The position numbers were made by a program, and so were the translations under genes. From Rhizobium sp. FKY42 (GTDB lineage Bacteria; Pseudomonadota; Alphaproteobacteria; Rhizobiales; Rhizobiaceae), in NCBI RefSeq assembly GCF_005222835.1, contig NZ_STGA01000003.1:1-64000 (forward strand): a stretch of 64,000 bases of DNA. Reading direction: 5' to 3'. Each line of letters starts with the position of its first letter. Position 1 is the first letter of the stretch. The notes beneath the pieces are model-generated. The model saw only the letters and a list, made by a program, of their open reading frames with translations. It had not been told where the DNA came from and did not search any database. This document shows positions 1-9,982 of this stretch, in pieces.

Positions 1-7
1 ATAGCAA

Positions 8-62
8 AACCGCTTCTAGCGGTTCAAGCGCAGCGTTTCAAACCTCCACCTCTGGTGGAGGT
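8..62. repeat. Two perfect hairpins at the window edge
   Basis: Two inverted repeats sit 17 bases apart. The first has 6-bp arms (AACCGC/GCGGTT, 8-13 and 19-24) and a 5-base loop. The second has 9-bp arms (ACCTCCACC/GGTGGAGGT, 42-50 and 54-62) and a 3-base loop. On the minus strand the first arm pair is followed by a short T run, so it could end a minus-strand transcript. Such compact hairpins also mark the ends of IS200/IS605-type elements, and an IS66 remnant lies nearby. I cannot tell these options apart. Confidence 0.45.
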
Positions 63-361
63 CATGACTTAGCGAACGCGGTAGGAAGTCCCGGCCCTCG
101 CACGATAATCGGCAATATCTGAACGGCATGTTGCATGTTCTTCGGGTTGGCTGCCCCTAGCGCGACATGGATGAGCGATACGGAAAGTGGAATTCCGTTT
201 GGCAGGCCACGCGCAGCAAATAGGCGGCGGAATGGATCGTGTCCCAGGACGTGGTGTAGCTTAGACGGCCACGGCTCATCCCAGAGGGCCGGATGAGTTT
301 CAGCTTGCCGCTGGCAGGCTGATGAGCGGATCATCGCTCATCGTAGCGATTGTCTCAAGGG
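63..361. other. No recognisable gene; likely decayed mobile-element DNA
   Basis: This stretch lies between the hairpins and the IS66 tnpA remnant. A 90-codon minus-strand open frame exists, but I recognise no domain in it and see no convincing ribosome binding site. Given the neighbouring remnant, decayed insertion-sequence DNA is the simplest reading. Confidence 0.3.
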
Positions 362-502
362 TCATATAGCGAGAGCGGTGGAAGACACCGTCTCGCCGGG
401 TTCGAAACTCTGCTCAATGATTGTCAGCTTTTGCCCGGTTGTCCACCGCCTGCGACGAACATCACCCGTCAGCAATTCAACGTGTCGATACGCGTTGGAC
501 AT
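362..502 (-). pseudogene. IS66-family transposase accessory protein TnpA, 5' remnant
   Basis: The minus strand from ATG at 502 encodes 46 residues beginning MSNAYRHVELLTGDVRRRRW, followed by TTGQKLTIIEQSFEPGETVS and then a TGA. This is the characteristic N-terminus of IS66-family TnpA (OrfA) of rhizobia, where the helix-turn-helix would continue with a VARRHG-like segment. The match breaks off at that point and the reading frame stops, so only about the first third of the usual protein is left. It is a dead fragment. Confidence 0.75.
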
Positions 503-802
503 AAGCCTGTCCTCAAGACTGTTCTTGAGCCTTTCTGCTTATGCCGACTGTCCGGTCGAAATGGCGGGCAGTTCAGAAACCGGCAGCAGGCCAGTCTGCA
601 CTTAGGAGCTATTGTTCGCTTCTACTCCTCACTATCTAAGAAGCTATCTGTCTGGACACGGCCCCTTGCGGAAAGTATTTCCGCTTTGCGTGCTCATTTG
701 AGACGTTCAGCTTACAAAAAAATTGCTCAGAAGCAGCCGTTCGCCGCATGACTGTTCCAGTGCTAAACTTCTCAGATTTCCTGTTTAGGCTATTGCTGGT
801 GA
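503..802. other. No recognisable gene upstream of the two-component operon
   Basis: The segment between the IS66 remnant and the regulator's putative binding site has only short open frames without recognisable domains or ribosome binding sites. Its left part is probably the non-coding end of the IS66 element; the right part should contain the promoter of the two-component operon. Confidence 0.3.
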
Positions 803-822
803 AACAATCTGTTACCTTCTCG
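803..822 (+). promoter_or_regulatory. Candidate response-regulator binding repeat upstream of the two-component operon
   Basis: AACAATCTGT (803-812) is followed by a weaker second half (813-822, 6 of 10 matches to the second half of the site at 2966-2975). The same decamer pattern occurs ahead of the metal-efflux operon at 2956-2975. OmpR/PhoB-type regulators bind tandem direct repeats, so this may be the autoregulatory site. The site lies about 70-90 bases before the TTG start at 894. Confidence 0.4.
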
Positions 823-893
823 ACACAAACTGGTGCCAGCCGTCTGCTATATGACGGGGCTTCGCTAGCATCGGACATGCGGAGACAACAGCC

Positions 894-1604
894 TTGGATG
901 CCTTACCCGAAATCCTGATCGTCGATGATGACGGTCAGATCCTGATCCTGGTTGCGAAGTTCCTGCGGACGAACGGGTTTCGGGTCCATACCGCACGAAA
1001 TGGCGCCGAGATGGCTGAGACACTGAAACGGGCTGCGGTTGATCTGATTGTGCTGGATCTCATGCTTCCGGGAAAGAACGGTTTGGAGATCTGTCGCGAC
1101 CTGCGACGCAGCTCGTCGGTCCCGATCATCATGCTGACTGCCAAGGGCGACGAGACGGATCGCATCATCGGTCTTGAGGTTGGTGCAGACGACTATCTGC
1201 CCAAACCGTTCAATCCGCGAGAACTGCTGGCGCGGATTGGTGCGGTGTTGCGGCGTAGCCGTGGTCTGGGCAGTCCGTCCACAGAGCGCACCGGGCGAAG
1301 CTTCCTCTTCGCTGGCTGGACGCTCGATACCCTGAAGCGCGAACTCACTGCGCCAAGCGGTGTCGTCGTGGACCTGTCGACGGGGGAATATGATTTGCTG
1401 CTGGCCTTCCTCGAGGCGCCGCAGCGGGTTCTGACCCGTGAATTCCTCCTGGACGCCGCCCGTAATCGTGCCATCGAAGGCTATGATCGATCGATCGACG
1501 TGCAGGTGAGCCGTTTGCGTCGGAAGCTTGATGGTCGTGAAGACCTGATCAAGACGGTAAGAGGTGCCGGATATCTGTTTGCGACGGATGTAACCCGTGC
1601 CTGA
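894..1604 (+). CDS. OmpR-family response regulator
   Basis: This 236-residue protein is a DNA-binding response regulator of the OmpR/PhoB class. The receiver domain (about 1-120) shows the acidic pocket D11-D13, the phospho-acceptor D55 in IVLDLMLPGKNG, and the conserved K in YLPKPF. A winged-helix output domain follows (about 140-230, ending TVRGAGYLF). The only in-frame start fitting the receiver N-terminus is TTG at 894, with GGAGA about 8 bases upstream. Its end overlaps the histidine kinase start by 8 bases, so the two are translationally coupled. Its position just ahead of the RND efflux genes suggests it controls metal efflux; which metal it senses cannot be read from the sequence. Confidence 0.93.
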   Translation: MDALPEILIVDDDGQILILVAKFLRTNGFRVHTARNGAEMAETLKRAAVDLIVLDLMLPGKNGLEICRDLRRSSSVPIIMLTAKGDETDRIIGLEVGADDYLPKPFNPRELLARIGAVLRRSRGLGSPSTERTGRSFLFAGWTLDTLKRELTAPSGVVVDLSTGEYDLLLAFLEAPQRVLTREFLLDAARNRAIEGYDRSIDVQVSRLRRKLDGREDLIKTVRGAGYLFATDVTRA

Positions 1605-2955
1605 GATCCGTATCCGGCACTGGTGGCGATCAATCGATAGCCTGCGGTTGCGGACGGCACTCGTTGTGCTGTTCGGCATCTCGCTGGTGCATTTCGGCAG
1701 CCTGTTCACCTATCACAGGAGTCTGGAACAGGAACTGGACCTCGCAAACGAAGCCCGGCTAGCCGACCAGCTTCTGACCATCAAGCGATCAGTCATGCGT
1801 GCGCCGGTCGATGAACGCGAGGATGTGGCCCATGATTTCTCAGGCGGCTCCATCGATGCTCACTGGGGTGCAACGCCCTATGCCATTGCCGGCGGGACTG
1901 GCGGTGAGAGCTGGGAGCCGCTCAGGCGAAATCTTCGGACGCTCGCACCTGAGATTGCGGAGGACGGCCTGATCATCGGGCCCGACAACCACTCAAGTGA
2001 CGATCCCCATCTGGCGGTTGTCTCGATCAAGCTTCCAGATGCGACCTGGATCAACGTCAATCTCGTCGCATGGGACCGCAAGGCCCCACCTCCAGGGAGT
2101 ATGCTGGTTTCGACGACATTGATGGCCGTCGGGGCGATCATTGTATCCATGCTTCTGGTGCGCTGGTTCACCCGCCCGCTGACTGCGGTCGCTGCCGCCG
2201 CGAAGGATTTCTACCGGGGCAAGACGGTCACTGCCGTTCCGGAAACAGGGCCGCGAGAGGTGGTCGAGCTGGCGGTTGCCTTCAACGACATGCAGCGCCG
2301 CATCGAACGCCTGATCGAAGATCGGACCCAGGCACTTGCGGCCGTTTCCCATGACCTCAAGACACCGATCACTCGCTTGCGGTTCAGGGCCGAGGATTTG
2401 GCCGATGGAGCGGTGCGCAAGGCGATGGCGGAAGACTTGACGGAGATGGAGCGGATGCTCGATCAGACCCTGTCTTTCCTGCGCGGCGACCGCCGTGACG
2501 AGGAGCTGAAGTCGATCGACATCGTCGCGATTCTTGAGACCCTGATTGATGACGCCGTCGACCGGGGCGCCTTGGTCGAACTCACCGGCAGCGCCCATGC
2601 CATTGTCACGGGACGACGCCTTGCCTTGAAGCGCGCCTTTGCCAACCTCGTCGAGAATGCCGTCAAATATGGCGGGCATGCGCGTGTCGAGGTAACCGAC
2701 CGCGATGCCGAGGTTGTCGTGAAGATCAGTGATACCGGCCCCGGCATTGCTGCAGAGGACATCGAGCGGGCTCTGTCACCCTTTGTTCGGCTTGAGCCAT
2801 CGCGAAACCTGGAGACGGGGGGCTTCGGTCTGGGACTGCCGATCGCTCAGGCCATTATAAACGGCCATTCCGGGTCCCTGCGCCTTGAAAACGCCGACAC
2901 GGGCGGGCTGATTGTCCGTGTCATCCTTCCCAAGGACAGCTCAAAACTGTCCTGA
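1597..2955 (+). CDS. Membrane sensor histidine kinase, partner of the upstream OmpR-type regulator
   Basis: The 452-residue protein has a membrane segment near residues 20-38, a periplasmic loop of about 130 residues, a second membrane segment near 168-188 and a HAMP linker. The catalytic part shows the H-box AAVSHDLKTPITRLR (phospho-His near residue 252), the N-box NLVENAVKYG (near 350), DTGPGIA and GFGLGLPIA. It starts at GTG 1597 inside the end of the regulator gene. The periplasmic loop is short and lacks an obvious His/Met-rich metal motif, so the ligand is open. Its stop codon is immediately followed by the putative regulator site of the efflux operon. Confidence 0.93.
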   Translation: MPEIRIRHWWRSIDSLRLRTALVVLFGISLVHFGSLFTYHRSLEQELDLANEARLADQLLTIKRSVMRAPVDEREDVAHDFSGGSIDAHWGATPYAIAGGTGGESWEPLRRNLRTLAPEIAEDGLIIGPDNHSSDDPHLAVVSIKLPDATWINVNLVAWDRKAPPPGSMLVSTTLMAVGAIIVSMLLVRWFTRPLTAVAAAAKDFYRGKTVTAVPETGPREVVELAVAFNDMQRRIERLIEDRTQALAAVSHDLKTPITRLRFRAEDLADGAVRKAMAEDLTEMERMLDQTLSFLRGDRRDEELKSIDIVAILETLIDDAVDRGALVELTGSAHAIVTGRRLALKRAFANLVENAVKYGGHARVEVTDRDAEVVVKISDTGPGIAAEDIERALSPFVRLEPSRNLETGGFGLGLPIAQAIINGHSGSLRLENADTGGLIVRVILPKDSSKLS

Positions 2956-2975
2956 AACATTCTGTAACAATCTGG
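2956..2975 (+). promoter_or_regulatory. Tandem decamer repeat ahead of the metal-efflux operon
   Basis: AACATTCTGT (2956-2965) and AACAATCTGG (2966-2975) form an uninterrupted direct repeat with 8 of 10 identical positions, starting right after the histidine kinase stop codon and 60-80 bases before the adaptor start. Direct decamers of this kind are typical OmpR-family operators. The related sequence at 803-822 supports common control of both operons by the regulator at 894-1604. Confidence 0.5.
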
Positions 2976-3036
2976 ACATCGCTGGACACAGAGGCGGAGC
3001 TACACCGAAGCAAATCAACTCGTGCTCAGGTTTGCG

Positions 3037-4716
3037 ATGGTCCATCGATTCGCCTCTGTTCTCACTGGCTTTACTCTCCTTATGATCGGGCTGGCCGTAT
3101 CGCCTGCCTTCGCCCATGAGGGACATGATCATGGCGCGCCGCCTCCGCCGGTCTCAGCGACGATCGCGCCACGTGCCGATGCGTCGACAGTCGATATCGA
3201 ACTGGTGGCCGTGGCGCGCGGCGAGCGGCTGGAGATCTTCCTCGACAGCTTCAAGGGCAATAAACCGGTCGAGGGTGCGATGCTCGAAATCGACGGCCCT
3301 TCGGGAACGCTGACGGCCGAAGCTTCGGGCGAGGGAACCTACGTGGCGACGGCACCATGGCTAACAAAGCCCGGTTCATACGATCTTGCCATCACGGTGA
3401 TGGCCGGAGACCTGTTCGACGTCCTGACAGTCACAATGGTGATCCCCGAGATGGCTGCCAGCGCGGAGCCGGTGGCGGCGACGGATGGCTTTCTGGTCAG
3501 AACGGCGTGGGCGCAAGGTGTCGGGGCACGGCTGCAGCGACCTGACCTGACGCTGCTGGCCGTCGGTGGCGGCGGAGTGGTGCTCGGCCTTCTGATCGCC
3601 TTGCTGTTTCGTCGTCGCAAATCCACCGCTACGGTCGCAGCCATCGCGGCAATCCTGTTTTTCGCGGGAGGGCCCGAATCGCAGGCTGCCGGACCTGCAC
3701 TATCCGGCATGCAGGCCGCTGAGCGGGACGTCGCCCAGCGGTTTGCGGATGGCTCGATCTTCGTGCCGAAGACCACGCAGCGCATCCTGGCGATCCGCAC
3801 GATCTTCACGGAACAGGCCACACATGCGGGGACCGTGGAGTTGCCGGCGCGGATCATTCCCGATCCCACGACATCAGGCTATGTCCAGGCATCCGTGTCG
3901 GGAAGGCTTCTGCCGCCCTCCGGCGGTTTCCCCCAACTGGGCGCGCGGGTGTCTGCCGGAGACGTGCTGGCGCTCGTACAGCCCTCCGTCGGAGCCGCCG
4001 ACCTGACAAGCCAACAGCAGCAGGCCCGCGAACTCGACCAGGACATCATGCTGGTCGAGCGCAAGCTGCAGCGTTTCGAGCGGCTGCAGTCGGTGGTGGC
4101 GCGTGCGGAGATCGAGGATGCGACGCTTGAACTTCAGGGTCTCAAGGCACGGCGCGCCAATCTGGAACAGGCACCGACGGCGGCAGAAAAACTGACCGCA
4201 CCCGTATCCGGCGTTATCGCTGCGGCCCAGGCGGTCGCGGGTCAGATCGCCGAGCCCAATATAATCATCTTCCAGATCATCGACCCAAGCCGCTACTGGG
4301 TGGAGGCGCTGAGTTTCGATGCCCATTCCGTGACGGGGACGGCGCGAGGAAAATTCATGGATGGCAGGACCGCGACGCTCAGCTATCGCGGCAGCGGTCT
4401 GGCCGATCGCAATCAGGCGATCCCGATCCACTTCAGCGTCGATGAGAACCCCGAGGGTATCCGCGCCGGGCAATTGCTGACCGTGCTCTCCTCGACCATG
4501 GATAAACGAACAGGCATTGCTGTCCCGCGCACCAGTGTCCTGCGCGGCTCGAACGGCCAGTCCCTCGTCTACGAGCACACGAATGCGGAGCGTTTCGTCC
4601 CGAGGGAAGTCCGCACCGAGCCCCTGGACGGCGATCGCCTGCTGGTTGTCTCGGGTATCGAAGCCGGCAAGCGCATCGTCACACAGGGTGCCGAACTCCT
4701 GAACCAGATCCGCTGA
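3037..4716 (+). CDS. RND efflux periplasmic adaptor subunit with an extra N-terminal domain (CusB/CzcB-like)
   Basis: Membrane-fusion protein linking an inner-membrane RND pump to an outer-membrane channel. A signal peptide ends in SPAFA and is followed by a His-rich HEGHDHG stretch. Next comes an Ig-like beta domain of about 100 residues, then two hydrophobic stretches near residues 180-215 (one followed by RRRKS), and only then the typical adaptor: barrel-sandwich hybrid halves flanking a coiled-coil hairpin ([11 protein letters not shown]... RRANLEQAP) and a C-terminal beta domain ending [11 protein letters not shown]. The N-terminal 200 residues are an addition to the usual adaptor. ATG 3037 is preferred over GTG 3022, as it directly begins the signal peptide. 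It precedes the pump gene by 7 bases. Confidence 0.88.
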   Translation: MVHRFASVLTGFTLLMIGLAVSPAFAHEGHDHGAPPPPVSATIAPRADASTVDIELVAVARGERLEIFLDSFKGNKPVEGAMLEIDGPSGTLTAEASGEGTYVATAPWLTKPGSYDLAITVMAGDLFDVLTVTMVIPEMAASAEPVAATDGFLVRTAWAQGVGARLQRPDLTLLAVGGGGVVLGLLIALLFRRRKSTATVAAIAAILFFAGGPESQAAGPALSGMQAAERDVAQRFADGSIFVPKTTQRILAIRTIFTEQATHAGTVELPARIIPDPTTSGYVQASVSGRLLPPSGGFPQLGARVSAGDVLALVQPSVGAADLTSQQQQARELDQDIMLVERKLQRFERLQSVVARAEIEDATLELQGLKARRANLEQAPTAAEKLTAPVSGVIAAAQAVAGQIAEPNIIIFQIIDPSRYWVEALSFDAHSVTGTARGKFMDGRTATLSYRGSGLADRNQAIPIHFSVDENPEGIRAGQLLTVLSSTMDKRTGIAVPRTSVLRGSNGQSLVYEHTNAERFVPREVRTEPLDGDRLLVVSGIEAGKRIVTQGAELLNQIR

Positions 4717-4723
4717 GGCAGCT

Positions 4724-7700
4724 ATGTTCAACTTTCTCGTCACCCAGTCGCTCAGGAACCGGCTTTTCGTCCTGGCGATCGCCGCCGTGCTGATGATCTA
4801 TGGGGCGTTTACGGTCACCCGTTTGCCTGTCGACGTGTTCCCGGATCTCAACCGACCGACCGTCACCATCATGACGGAAGCCGAGGGGCTTGCGCCGGAG
4901 GAGGTCGAACAGCTCGTCACCTATCCGCTCGAGTCCCAGATGAACGGGCTTCCAGGGGTAAGCCGTGTGCGCTCCACGTCCGGCGTGGGTCTTTCGATCA
5001 TCTATGTCGAATTCGACTGGGATACGGATATCTACCGCAATCGGCAACAGATTGCAGAGCGCCTGTCGCTGGTGCAGCCGCAACTGCCGGCCAGTGTCGT
5101 GCCACAGATGGGGCCGATCAATTCGATCATGGGGCAGGTGATGCTGATTGCCGTGACCGGGCCGGACAACGTCTCGGCTATGGAGTTGCGAGAACTGGCC
5201 GATTTCACCGTCCGTCCGCGTATCCTGAGTATTCCCGGTGTGGCCCAGGTCATTCCGATCGGCGGCGAGGTCAGGCAGTATCGCGTATCGCCGAATTCGG
5301 CTGCCATGCGGGCGCTCGGCGTGTCCTTCGAGCAGATCGAACAGGCGCTGGCACAGTTCGGTTCCAACACCGGTGGCGGCTTCACGGACCAATACAGCCG
5401 CGAATTCCTGATCCGCAATGTCGGCCGAACACAGAAGATCGAGGATCTGGCAAGCGTCGTGGTGGCCAGCGTGGACGGGCAGCCTGTCCTGCTGCGACAG
5501 GTAGCAGACGTGGCCTTTGCATCGCGCCAGAAGCGAGGGGATGCAGGCTATCAGGGGCAGTCTGCTGTCATCGTCTCGGTGGAAAAGCAGCCGGATATCG
5601 ATACGGTGAAGTTGACGCGCGAGGTCGAGGCAGCACTCAGCGAGATCGGTGCCACGTTGCCGGCAGGTGTGAAAGCCGATCAGGTTCTCTTCCGGCAGGC
5701 CAATTTCATCGAGACCTCGATTGGCAACGTTCAGAAGGTTCTGGTTGAGGCCATCGTCGTCGTTGCCATCATTCTGTTCGTGTTCCTCCTGAATACCAGG
5801 ACGACCGCGATCTCGCTGACGGCGATCCCCGTTTCCATCCTGGTGACCGCGATCGTTTTCCATGTGCTGGGGTTGTCGATCAACACCATGACGCTTGGGG
5901 GGCTGGCGATTGCCATCGGCGAACTGGTCGACGATGCGGTCGTGGATGTCGAGAACATTTTCCGACGGCTGCGTGAGAACCGGGAGAAGGGCAATCCAAG
6001 GTTGATCTTTGACGTCGTCGTTTCCGCGAGCCAGGAAGTCCGCTCCGGCATCGTCTATGCCACGATGATCATCGTGCTCGTTTTCGTGCCGCTGTTTGCC
6101 CTCTCAGGTATCGAGGGGCGGCTCTTCGCGCCGCTTGGCCAGGCCTATATCATCTCCATCCTCGCCTCGCTCGTGGTGTCGATCACGCTGACCCCGGTAA
6201 TGGCCTATTACATGCTGCCCGGCCTCAAGCGTCTGGACGAGCATGAGGGCGTGGTCGTGCGGGTCCTGAAACGGGCAAACCGCCGTTTTCTCGATTGGTC
6301 CTTCGGCCATCCGAAGATCCTGATGACGACGGTCCTTGCTGGCGTCTTGGCGGCAGGCCTGTTTGCCATGCAACTGCCAAGGTCCTTCCTGCCGCCGTTC
6401 AACGAGGGCACATTGACGATCAACATGCTGTTCAACCCTGGCATCTCGCTTGCCGAGAGCCACCGGGTCGGCTTGATCGCCGAACGGTTGATCATGGAGG
6501 TTCCCGAGGTCGAGCAGGTCGGTCGCCGCACCGGACGCGCCGAGCTCGACGAACATGCAGAGGGTGTCCACTCTTCAGAAATAGAAGTGGCGCTTGCTAC
6601 GGAAGGTCGGTCCAAGGACGACATCATTGCCGATATTCGTTCGCGACTGTCGGTTCTGCCTGTCGCCACCAATGTCGGCCAGCCGATTTCTCACCGGCTC
6701 GATCATATGCTGTCTGGCGTGCGCGCCCAGATCGCGCTGAAGATCTTCGGCGAGGATCTCGACAGCATTCGTGGCTTTGCCGAAGAGTTTCGCGGCAAGC
6801 TGGCTGAGATCCCGGGGATCGTCGACCTGCAGGTCGAAAAACAGGTCCGCATTCCGCATCTCGAGGTCATCGTCGATTACCGCCGGGCTGCCCTTTACGG
6901 CATCCAGCCGGCGGCCGTCACCGAGCAGCTCGAACGTCTGTCGAATGGGACGATCGTCTCCCGCATCGTCGACGGCAACAAGCGGTTCGACGTCGTGTTG
7001 CGTCTCGAGGACGAGACACGCAGCACCAAGGGGCTATCGGATCTCCTCATTGAAACGCCTGCAGGCTGGATCCCGGTTAGCCAGATCGCAGAGGTCCGTG
7101 AGACGGATGGGCCCAACCAGATCCTGCGTGAAAACGGCAAGCGTCGCGTCGTCGTTCTCGCCAATACCGACGGCGAAGCTGATATGGCCAGGGTCATTGC
7201 CGACATCCGGCAGGTGATTGCGACTTCTGCCCTGCCTCCCGGCTTCTTCGTCAGCCTGGAAGGCACCTTCCAGGCGCAGGAAGAGTCGATGAGAACCATT
7301 GGCATCTTGTCGATCATCTCGCTGGCGATGGTGTTTGCGATCCTCTATTCGCGTTATCGCTCCGTGCTCTTCGTCTCGATCATCATGGCGAGCGTGCCCC
7401 TGGCCTTGATCGGCTCGGTAACCGCCCTCTGGATTGCCGGTCAGCCGCTCTCGGTGGCCTCGATGATCGGCTTCATCACGCTGACCGGCATTTCGACCCG
7501 AAACGGCATCCTGAAGATAAGCCACTACATCAATCTGGCAATCCAGGAGGAGCAGCCGTTCGGCAGGGATCTCGTGGTGCGGGGCTCGCTCGAACGTTTG
7601 ACACCCGTCTTGATGACGGCCCTGTCGGCGGGCGTCGCCCTCATTCCGCTGATGATCGACGCGACTGCACCGGGCAAGGAGATCCTCCATCCGGTTGCCA

Positions 7701-7876
7701 TCACCATCTTCGGTGGCCTGGTCACGGCAACCCTGCTCGATACGCTTCTGACACCGACGCTGTTCCTGCGCTATGGTCGTAAGCCTCTGGAGCGCCTCGT
7801 CGGGCAGGCTCGCAGTCAGGCGAGCGGCGCGCAGCCAACAACCGGAGCACCCACCCGTACCATCGAAGCCTTTTAG
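4724..7876 (+). CDS. Heavy-metal efflux RND pump (CzcA/CusA family)
   Basis: The 1050-residue inner-membrane transporter of the HME-RND family uses the proton gradient to export metal ions from periplasm or cytoplasm. The first membrane helix is at about residues 9-28, followed by the porter motif [14 protein letters not shown] helix bundle carries the acidic [16 protein letters not shown] stretch expected of the proton relay, then a second porter half and a second bundle with the [11 protein letters not shown] segment. It starts at ATG 4724 after GAGGCAGCT. No outer-membrane factor gene follows, so it must borrow a TolC-like channel from elsewhere. Substrate (Cu/Ag or Co/Zn/Cd) cannot be decided from motifs I can see. 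Confidence 0.93.
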   Translation: MFNFLVTQSLRNRLFVLAIAAVLMIYGAFTVTRLPVDVFPDLNRPTVTIMTEAEGLAPEEVEQLVTYPLESQMNGLPGVSRVRSTSGVGLSIIYVEFDWDTDIYRNRQQIAERLSLVQPQLPASVVPQMGPINSIMGQVMLIAVTGPDNVSAMELRELADFTVRPRILSIPGVAQVIPIGGEVRQYRVSPNSAAMRALGVSFEQIEQALAQFGSNTGGGFTDQYSREFLIRNVGRTQKIEDLASVVVASVDGQPVLLRQVADVAFASRQKRGDAGYQGQSAVIVSVEKQPDIDTVKLTREVEAALSEIGATLPAGVKADQVLFRQANFIETSIGNVQKVLVEAIVVVAIILFVFLLNTRTTAISLTAIPVSILVTAIVFHVLGLSINTMTLGGLAIAIGELVDDAVVDVENIFRRLRENREKGNPRLIFDVVVSASQEVRSGIVYATMIIVLVFVPLFALSGIEGRLFAPLGQAYIISILASLVVSITLTPVMAYYMLPGLKRLDEHEGVVVRVLKRANRRFLDWSFGHPKILMTTVLAGVLAAGLFAMQLPRSFLPPFNEGTLTINMLFNPGISLAESHRVGLIAERLIMEVPEVEQVGRRTGRAELDEHAEGVHSSEIEVALATEGRSKDDIIADIRSRLSVLPVATNVGQPISHRLDHMLSGVRAQIALKIFGEDLDSIRGFAEEFRGKLAEIPGIVDLQVEKQVRIPHLEVIVDYRRAALYGIQPAAVTEQLERLSNGTIVSRIVDGNKRFDVVLRLEDETRSTKGLSDLLIETPAGWIPVSQIAEVRETDGPNQILRENGKRRVVVLANTDGEADMARVIADIRQVIATSALPPGFFVSLEGTFQAQEESMRTIGILSIISLAMVFAILYSRYRSVLFVSIIMASVPLALIGSVTALWIAGQPLSVASMIGFITLTGISTRNGILKISHYINLAIQEEQPFGRDLVVRGSLERLTPVLMTALSAGVALIPLMIDATAPGKEILHPVAITIFGGLVTATLLDTLLTPTLFLRYGRKPLERLVGQARSQASGAQPTTGAPTRTIEAF

Positions 7877-7894
7877 CCCTGCCAGGAGATATCC

Positions 7895-8266
7895 ATGCAT
7901 CGCGCTCTACTTGCCCTGTCCATCGCCGTCATGGCCGCCTTTCCAGCCTACGCCCATGCACCCCGTCCCGGTCCGAATGGTGGACTGAAGGTTGACGCAG
8001 GCGCAAACCACCATGTCGAACTGGTGGTGTCAGGCACCACCGAGGTCACCGTTTATCTGTACGATGCTGCGGATCAGCCGGTTCCGGCGGCTGGATGTAA
8101 GGGTAACGCGATCCTGTTGGTGGATGGCGCGACGCAACGCTTCACTTTGTCTGCTGCCGATGGCAACCGCCTCACGGGGACTTCACCCGTTCCGGTTAAT
8201 CCGGGCGTCAAGGGTGCGATACAGGTGATCACCCCGGACGGGACCACCGCGCAGGGCAAGTTCTAA
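7895..8266 (+). CDS. Small exported protein of the metal-efflux operon
   Basis: This 123-residue protein begins with a clear signal peptide (hydrophobic core, cleavage after AYA) followed by HAPRPGPNGG. The mature part is a small beta-rich domain with one cysteine. It lies 18 bases after the pump gene with CAGGAG ahead of its ATG, so it belongs to the operon. A periplasmic metal-handling or accessory role is likely from context. It does not show the CusF signature, and I do not recognise a named family. The N-terminal HAPRPGPNGG could bind metal. Confidence 0.75.
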   Translation: MHRALLALSIAVMAAFPAYAHAPRPGPNGGLKVDAGANHHVELVVSGTTEVTVYLYDAADQPVPAAGCKGNAILLVDGATQRFTLSAADGNRLTGTSPVPVNPGVKGAIQVITPDGTTAQGKF

Positions 8267-8339
8267 TCGTTGGGAACAACGATACGGTGCTTAAGGTGCC
8301 CAGCACCGACAAGTAAGGCACCCGACTAACCGGTGCCGC

Positions 8340-8526
8340 ATTCGTTTCATCGCCGAAAACGCCTGTCGCTCCCTCAGGGAGCTGGTCTTTCCATTGTTTG
8401 ATCTGGTTGGCATGCACATCGAACTGCTGGGACAATTCCACCAGCGCCTGCTCGCCTCTGATCGCAGCGAGCGCCACCTTTGCCTTGAAAGCCGGGCTGT
8501 GGCGCCTAGCGCGGTCGTCTCGTCAT
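8340..8526 (-). pseudogene. IS3-family transposase OrfA remnant, frameshifted and truncated
   Basis: The minus strand from ATG 8526 reads MTRRPR, then needs a frame change to continue as RRHSPAFKAK and VALAAIRGEQALVELSQQFD (from 8507), then VHANQIKQWKDQLPEGATGV. This is the helix-turn-helix start of IS3-family OrfA. The match ends near 8340, before the leucine zipper, and no OrfB follows. The remainder of 8267-8613 contains no other gene. The fragment separates the efflux operon from the AraC gene and marks an old insertion or rearrangement. Confidence 0.8.
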
Positions 8527-8613
8527 AATATCTCCTGTTCCCGGCATCTAAACCGAAGTCAGGCAGAAATTCCACTTATCCCCCCTGTCCAGATTTCCCG
8601 AGCCACCAGTGTT

Positions 8614-9165
8614 TTATGAAACTCGTTCGGCGCGCCGCCAAGCGGCGGGCGTTTGGCCTGTGATGCGACGGAATACGCGGCATAGATGCGACTGGTCGGC
8701 TAAGCCACAATCAAGCGCAATTTCGCAAAGTGGCGTGTCGGTGGTCAGCATCAACTGCTTGGCGTGATCGATGCGCCGCCGGCAGATATAGTCGTGCGGG
8801 GATGTCCCGAAGCTGGCGCGAAATGCGGCAGAAAAATAGCTTGTACTCAGGCGCGTGATCAGAGCCAGATCATCGATGTTGATGCGTCCGGCAAGCTCTT
8901 TCTCGATATGTCGCTTAATGCGGCTCACCTGCCAGGGAGCCAATCCCCCACGCGTCGAGGGCGAAGGGCTCTCGGATATCTCAGTGTTGCCGACAAGTTC
9001 AGACGCTTTCCGGATGAGCTCCATCGCGCCTTCCTCGTTTTGCTCGACAAGGGACATGGCATGGACAAGCAGGCGGGTGAGCTGGTGGTGTTGCAACGCG
9101 AGCGAAACCGCGCCAGCGGGAGCTCGGTGAAGCCTGCCGTCGATCCAAAAAAGAAGTGCTGACAT
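8614..9165 (-). CDS. AraC-family transcriptional regulator (short)
   Basis: The 183-residue protein ends in a complete AraC DNA-binding domain (about 85-180) with two helix-turn-helix units: NIDDLALITRLSTSYFSAAF and CEIALDCGLADQSHLCRVFR, then GQTPAAWRR. The N-terminal part is only about 80 residues and is unlike the cupin sensor domain of classic AraC. The ATG at 9165 has a strong GGGGA eight bases ahead and is preferred over an upstream in-frame ATG at 9324 that would overlap the next gene. It is divergent from the FixJ-like regulator gene at 9347. Confidence 0.85.
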   Translation of the reverse strand: MSALLFWIDGRLHRAPAGAVSLALQHHQLTRLLVHAMSLVEQNEEGAMELIRKASELVGNTEISESPSPSTRGGLAPWQVSRIKRHIEKELAGRINIDDLALITRLSTSYFSAAFRASFGTSPHDYICRRRIDHAKQLMLTTDTPLCEIALDCGLADQSHLCRVFRRITGQTPAAWRRAERVS

Positions 9166-9346
9166 GACGATCCCCGTTGGTTCTGATGTATGCGGAGATC
9201 TTCGTGCGAATGGCAATTCAAGGAAATTGTACGGGGATTGATCGGCATCAGACTGCAGTGCTAGCCTCGCATACCCACGTATAGTTGCCGAAGGGTCGAT
9301 GCGGGTTCTAAACAAGCTGAACACTCATAAGCCTGGAAGTCGTAGG

Positions 9347-9982
9347 ATGTCCCTGAGTCCCCTCGTTCTGGTCGTCGATGACGAGCAAATTGTTCGCAGT
9401 TCTGTCGACAGCCTGCTGCGCTCGGTGGGCTACCGGGTAAAAGGTTATGCCGCCCCGCTCGACCTATGCCGCGACGTGCAAAGCCTGGAGGAGGCCGATT
9501 GCCTTATCCTGGATGTGCGGCTTCCCTTCACCAGTGGTCTCGATTTCCAGCAGAAGCTTTCTGAAATGGGCGTCGAGATACCGATCGTTTTCGTGACGGG
9601 CCATGGCGACATACCGATGTCGGTGAGGGCCATGAAGGCGGGAGCCGCGGACTTTCTGCCAAAACCATTCCGAGATCAGGACATGCTCGACGCTGTCGCA
9701 GCCGCCTGCCAGACGCGGGCTGCAGCCAAGGGCGAGATCAGGCTTGGGGCAGAGTTGAAGGAGCGCTTCTCTTCGCTCACGCCGCGCGAGCGCCAGATCA
9801 TGGAAATGGCGACAAGCGGCCTGATGAACAAGCAGATTGCCGGCGAACTGGATCTGAGCGAGATCACTGTCAAGATTCATCGCGGCAAGATCATGCGCAA
9901 GATGATGGCCAAAACCTTTGCCGATCTGGTGAAGATGTCGGAGGCCATCGCACGAAACCAGACTACCCCTGCCGGGCGATAA
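9347..9982 (+). CDS. FixJ/NodW-type LuxR-class response regulator
   Basis: The 211-residue response regulator has a receiver domain with the phospho-acceptor in CLILDVRLPFTSGLDF and the conserved K in FLPKPFRDQD. A LuxR-type helix-turn-helix follows (SLTPRERQIMEMATSGLMNK, then QIAGELDLSEITVKIHRGKI). ATG 9347 places the receiver at its usual distance from the N-terminus and has GGAAG upstream; an earlier ATG at 9299 would add 16 residues. It is followed by a lone receiver protein. Proteins of this class pair with cytoplasmic hybrid or multi-domain kinases, so the kinase at 17931-23024 is the obvious local candidate, though pairing is inferred only from proximity. Confidence 0.9.
   Translation: MSLSPLVLVVDDEQIVRSSVDSLLRSVGYRVKGYAAPLDLCRDVQSLEEADCLILDVRLPFTSGLDFQQKLSEMGVEIPIVFVTGHGDIPMSVRAMKAGAADFLPKPFRDQDMLDAVAAACQTRAAAKGEIRLGAELKERFSSLTPRERQIMEMATSGLMNKQIAGELDLSEITVKIHRGKIMRKMMAKTFADLVKMSEAIARNQTTPAGR

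Noticed and set aside
903..1709. 268-codon minus-strand frame across the response regulator gene
   Set aside because: Antisense shadow; the plus-strand regulator has complete domains.
4679..5863. 394-codon minus-strand frame inside the RND pump gene
   Set aside because: Low-complexity, Arg/Asp/His-rich shadow of the CzcA/CusA-type gene.
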